NCBI RefSeq assembly: GCF_004114915.1
Contig: NZ_CP022219.1
Span: forward strand, 836,501 to 900,500
Origin: Bradyrhizobium guangxiense
Lineage (GTDB): Bacteria; Pseudomonadota; Alphaproteobacteria; Rhizobiales; Xanthobacteraceae
DNA: 64,000 bases
Reading direction: 5' to 3'
The notes under the pieces are model-generated. The model ran no database searches. It was not told the origin of the DNA and saw only the letters and a list, made by a program, of their open reading frames with translations. Within the stretch, counting starts at the first letter, position 1. Every line of letters begins with the position of its first letter. Both the position numbers and the translations under genes were made by a program. This document shows, in pieces, positions 61,974 to 64,000 of this stretch.

Positions 61974-62160
61974 TGTGGGAGAAGGTGGCATAGGCGGCCT
62001 TCGGGCCGCCGTTCTTAAGAACGCCGAAGCTTAGCTTCGGCTACGGCGCCCGATGAGGGGTTCTCTCCGCGAACTTCACTGAGAGAGGTGCCCGCGGAGA
62101 GAGACCCCTCGCCCCGCTTCGCTTTCGCGAAGCCATCCTCTTCCGCAAGGGGAGAGGGTT
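61974..62160. repeat. Long palindromic intergenic repeat between the upp-like and urc4 genes
   Basis: Outer arms TTCTCCCCTTGTGGGAGAAGG and CCTCTTCCGCAAGGGGAGAGG enclose hairpins GGCGGCCTTCGGGCCGCC and CCGAAGCTTAGCTTCGG and TCTCTCCGCG / CGCGGAGAGA arms. It belongs broadly to the family at 5441 and 57248. It interrupts an otherwise tight operon and could lower expression of the last gene. Confidence 0.85.
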
Positions 62161-63397
62161 AGAAAACCGTGCCGTCGCTGATCACCTTGAGCGGCGGCGA
62201 GCCGTCGGGACGGCGCGCAAAGGCGATGGCGCGGCCGGCGGCCCACGTGCCGCCTTCCAAGATGCTGGCGAGCGGTAGCGTCTCAGGCGTGCGGCAGAGC
62301 TTCGTGCGGATGCGCTCCGCCAGCCTGTCGAGCAGCGCAACCGTCAGCGCGCGCCACTCCACGACGAGCAAGGAATCCACCGCATGCGCGCGCTCCGCAT
62401 CGGCGGCATCGCGCAGGCGCAGCACCCCGTGATCGACGAACAGGCCGCCATTGCGGTATTCGGCAAGCCCGGTCAGGCCGTCGATGTCGGTGACGTCAAA
62501 TCCGGCGCGCTGCAGCGGCTCGATCAGCGAATAGCTCAGCCATTGCGACAGCTTGTGCAGCGGCACGAGGCCGCCCGTTCCGTCATCGGCCTTGAGCGCA
62601 GGGTGGCGCCAGCAATCGCCGAGCGGGACACCGGCGAGCGCGAGTCGCGAGGGCCAGATCGGCCCCAGCTGGTTCAGCACCGCCGACAAAATGGTGGGAG
62701 CGGCAATGGCGCCGCCGTTCGCTTGCGCCGCGATATGATCGAACAGGCCGCCCGGCCGTGGCCTGTCGCGCAGGCCGAACACCTCCGCGCGCTCAGAGAC
62801 CTGCTTGCCCAGACGGCGCAGCAGATCGGTGCGTCCTTCGAGGCCGAGCAGCGGATTGGCCTCGCTGACCTGAAAGGCGAAGGTGAGAGAGGCGAGCGGC
62901 AGTCTTGCCAGCACGTCCGCATCGGCCCTGAACGGCGCGCGGGGCTCGCCCGAGAAAAGGCCGCCCGCAAACATGTCGAGGCTCGCGATCGCGAGCCCCT
63001 CGGATCGGCCGATGCTTTCGCCGCTGGTCGCATCGCGATATCGCCACGTTGCGCCAGCGCCGGCGTCGAGCAGCACGCTGACGATCGCGAGGTCGAACTC
63101 CGCGCGCGCCCGCGCCGCGCGATCCGGCCACGACGCCGCATTCGCAAGGCCCGACCAGCGGTCGACGCCGCCGATCACGAAGTGCCGCCAGCGCGCATGG
63201 AAGGGAATCTCCAGCGTTGGATAGGCTCTTCGCGTGATCGCGAGCACGGCCTCTGCGACATCGTCCATGCGGTCGAGATCGATGGTGAAATGGCTCAAGC
63301 CGCCGGCAAGGCCGATCTCGAGCATTTGTCCGGCGCGCGCGCGAACCGCCTGTGCGGTGAGCAGTGCGCGTGCCTGTCGTTCCAAAGCTTCCGCCAT
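62159..63397 (-). CDS. urc4: Urc4/Urg3 family protein (DUF1688), uracil catabolism
   Basis: This 412-residue protein matches the URC4/urg3 family, found in fungi and bacteria as part of the URC uracil-degradation route. The recognisable parts are LEIGLAGGLSHFTIDLDRMD, IPFHARWRHFVIGGVDRW, FDLAIVSVLLDAGAGATWRY, EGLAIASLDMFAGGLFS and AEYRNGGLFVDHGVL. The ATG at 63397 lies eight bases after the Urc1 stop. The biochemical step of Urc4 is not firmly established as far as I know. The operon order Urc1-Urc4-Upp-like supports the assignment. Confidence 0.88.
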   Translation of the reverse strand: MAEALERQARALLTAQAVRARAGQMLEIGLAGGLSHFTIDLDRMDDVAEAVLAITRRAYPTLEIPFHARWRHFVIGGVDRWSGLANAASWPDRAARARAEFDLAIVSVLLDAGAGATWRYRDATSGESIGRSEGLAIASLDMFAGGLFSGEPRAPFRADADVLARLPLASLTFAFQVSEANPLLGLEGRTDLLRRLGKQVSERAEVFGLRDRPRPGGLFDHIAAQANGGAIAAPTILSAVLNQLGPIWPSRLALAGVPLGDCWRHPALKADDGTGGLVPLHKLSQWLSYSLIEPLQRAGFDVTDIDGLTGLAEYRNGGLFVDHGVLRLRDAADAERAHAVDSLLVVEWRALTVALLDRLAERIRTKLCRTPETLPLASILEGGTWAAGRAIAFARRPDGSPPLKVISDGTVF

Positions 63398-63404
63398 CGC
63401 GCGA

Positions 63405-64000
<596 letters not shown>

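Overview
The window is a stretch of ordinary-looking, GC-rich chromosome from an alphaproteobacterium, most likely Bradyrhizobium or a close relative (Nitrobacteraceae, Hyphomicrobiales). This is inferred from codon usage, from CaiB-type CoA transferases and paired acyl-CoA dehydrogenases of PimC/PimD type, from CYP153-type P450s, from a SorAB-type sulfite dehydrogenase, and from several families of intergenic palindromic repeats that recur across the window. I see no tRNA, rRNA, CRISPR array, phage or insertion sequence.

Layout. 0-2 kb: a two-component flavin monooxygenase pair. 2-5.4 kb: the last two steps of galactonate breakdown (dgoK, dgoA) and a quinone-linked pyruvate oxidase (poxB). 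5.4-8.8 kb: a duplicated small membrane protein with a probably damaged start, a tandem hot-dog thioesterase, a small hypothetical protein, and an unusual fusion of a glyoxalase-related module, a complete Lon substrate-binding domain and a complete ClpA-type N domain with no ATPase or protease. 8.8-11.6 kb: an amidase and a ring-opening amidohydrolase (cyanuric acid hydrolase/barbiturase family). 11.9-19.2 kb: Tex, a Gly/His-rich secreted protein, an OmpR-type two-component system, a receiver-less LuxR regulator translationally coupled to an HtrA homologue lacking catalytic His and Ser, and a membrane diguanylate cyclase. 19-26 kb: a DapA-family aldolase, an orphan molybdenum hydroxylase large subunit, and an acyl-CoA dehydrogenase pair with an enoyl-CoA hydratase homologue. 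26-31.9 kb: LemA and two TPM-domain proteins, then envelope proteins of unknown role including a secreted CxxCH protein. 31.9-37.5 kb: a glutathione transferase, a CoA transferase, and PutA with divergent Lrp-type PutR. 37.7-41.6 kb: a cold-shock protein, sulfite dehydrogenase (sorAB-like), and a membrane adenylate cyclase with a ferredoxin domain. 41.9-47.2 kb: a GT39-type glycosyltransferase, YcjF/YcjX, and a PAQR/hemolysin III protein. 47-51 kb: two SDRs, a MarR regulator with a perfect operator palindrome, and a benzoylformate decarboxylase homologue. 51.3-55.5 kb: a dehydrogenase/CoA-transferase/hydratase operon with a divergent LysR regulator. 55.6-58.7 kb: a small secreted protein and two tandem CYP153-like P450s. 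59-61.3 kb: a DUF898 membrane protein coupled to an M48 metallopeptidase. 61.3 kb to the end: a uracil-catabolism (URC) cluster made of a GTP cyclohydrolase II-like Urc1 (cut by the window end), Urc4 (DUF1688) and a uracil phosphoribosyltransferase homologue with a degenerate PRPP loop.

How the genes work together. Most of the window is catabolic: CoA-thioester chemistry (three CoA-ligated clusters), proline, galactonate, sulfite, alkane or fatty-acid hydroxylation, and nitrogen-ring compounds. Regulators usually sit divergently next to their likely targets (PutR, MarR, LysR). The strongest candidates for undescribed biology are the Lon-N/Clp-N fusion (7503-8729), the coupled pseudo-HtrA/LuxR pair (16663-17897), and the URC operon with its abnormal Upp-like protein. 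Palindromic repeats occupy many of the gaps and in three places appear to reshape the end or start of a neighbouring reading frame.
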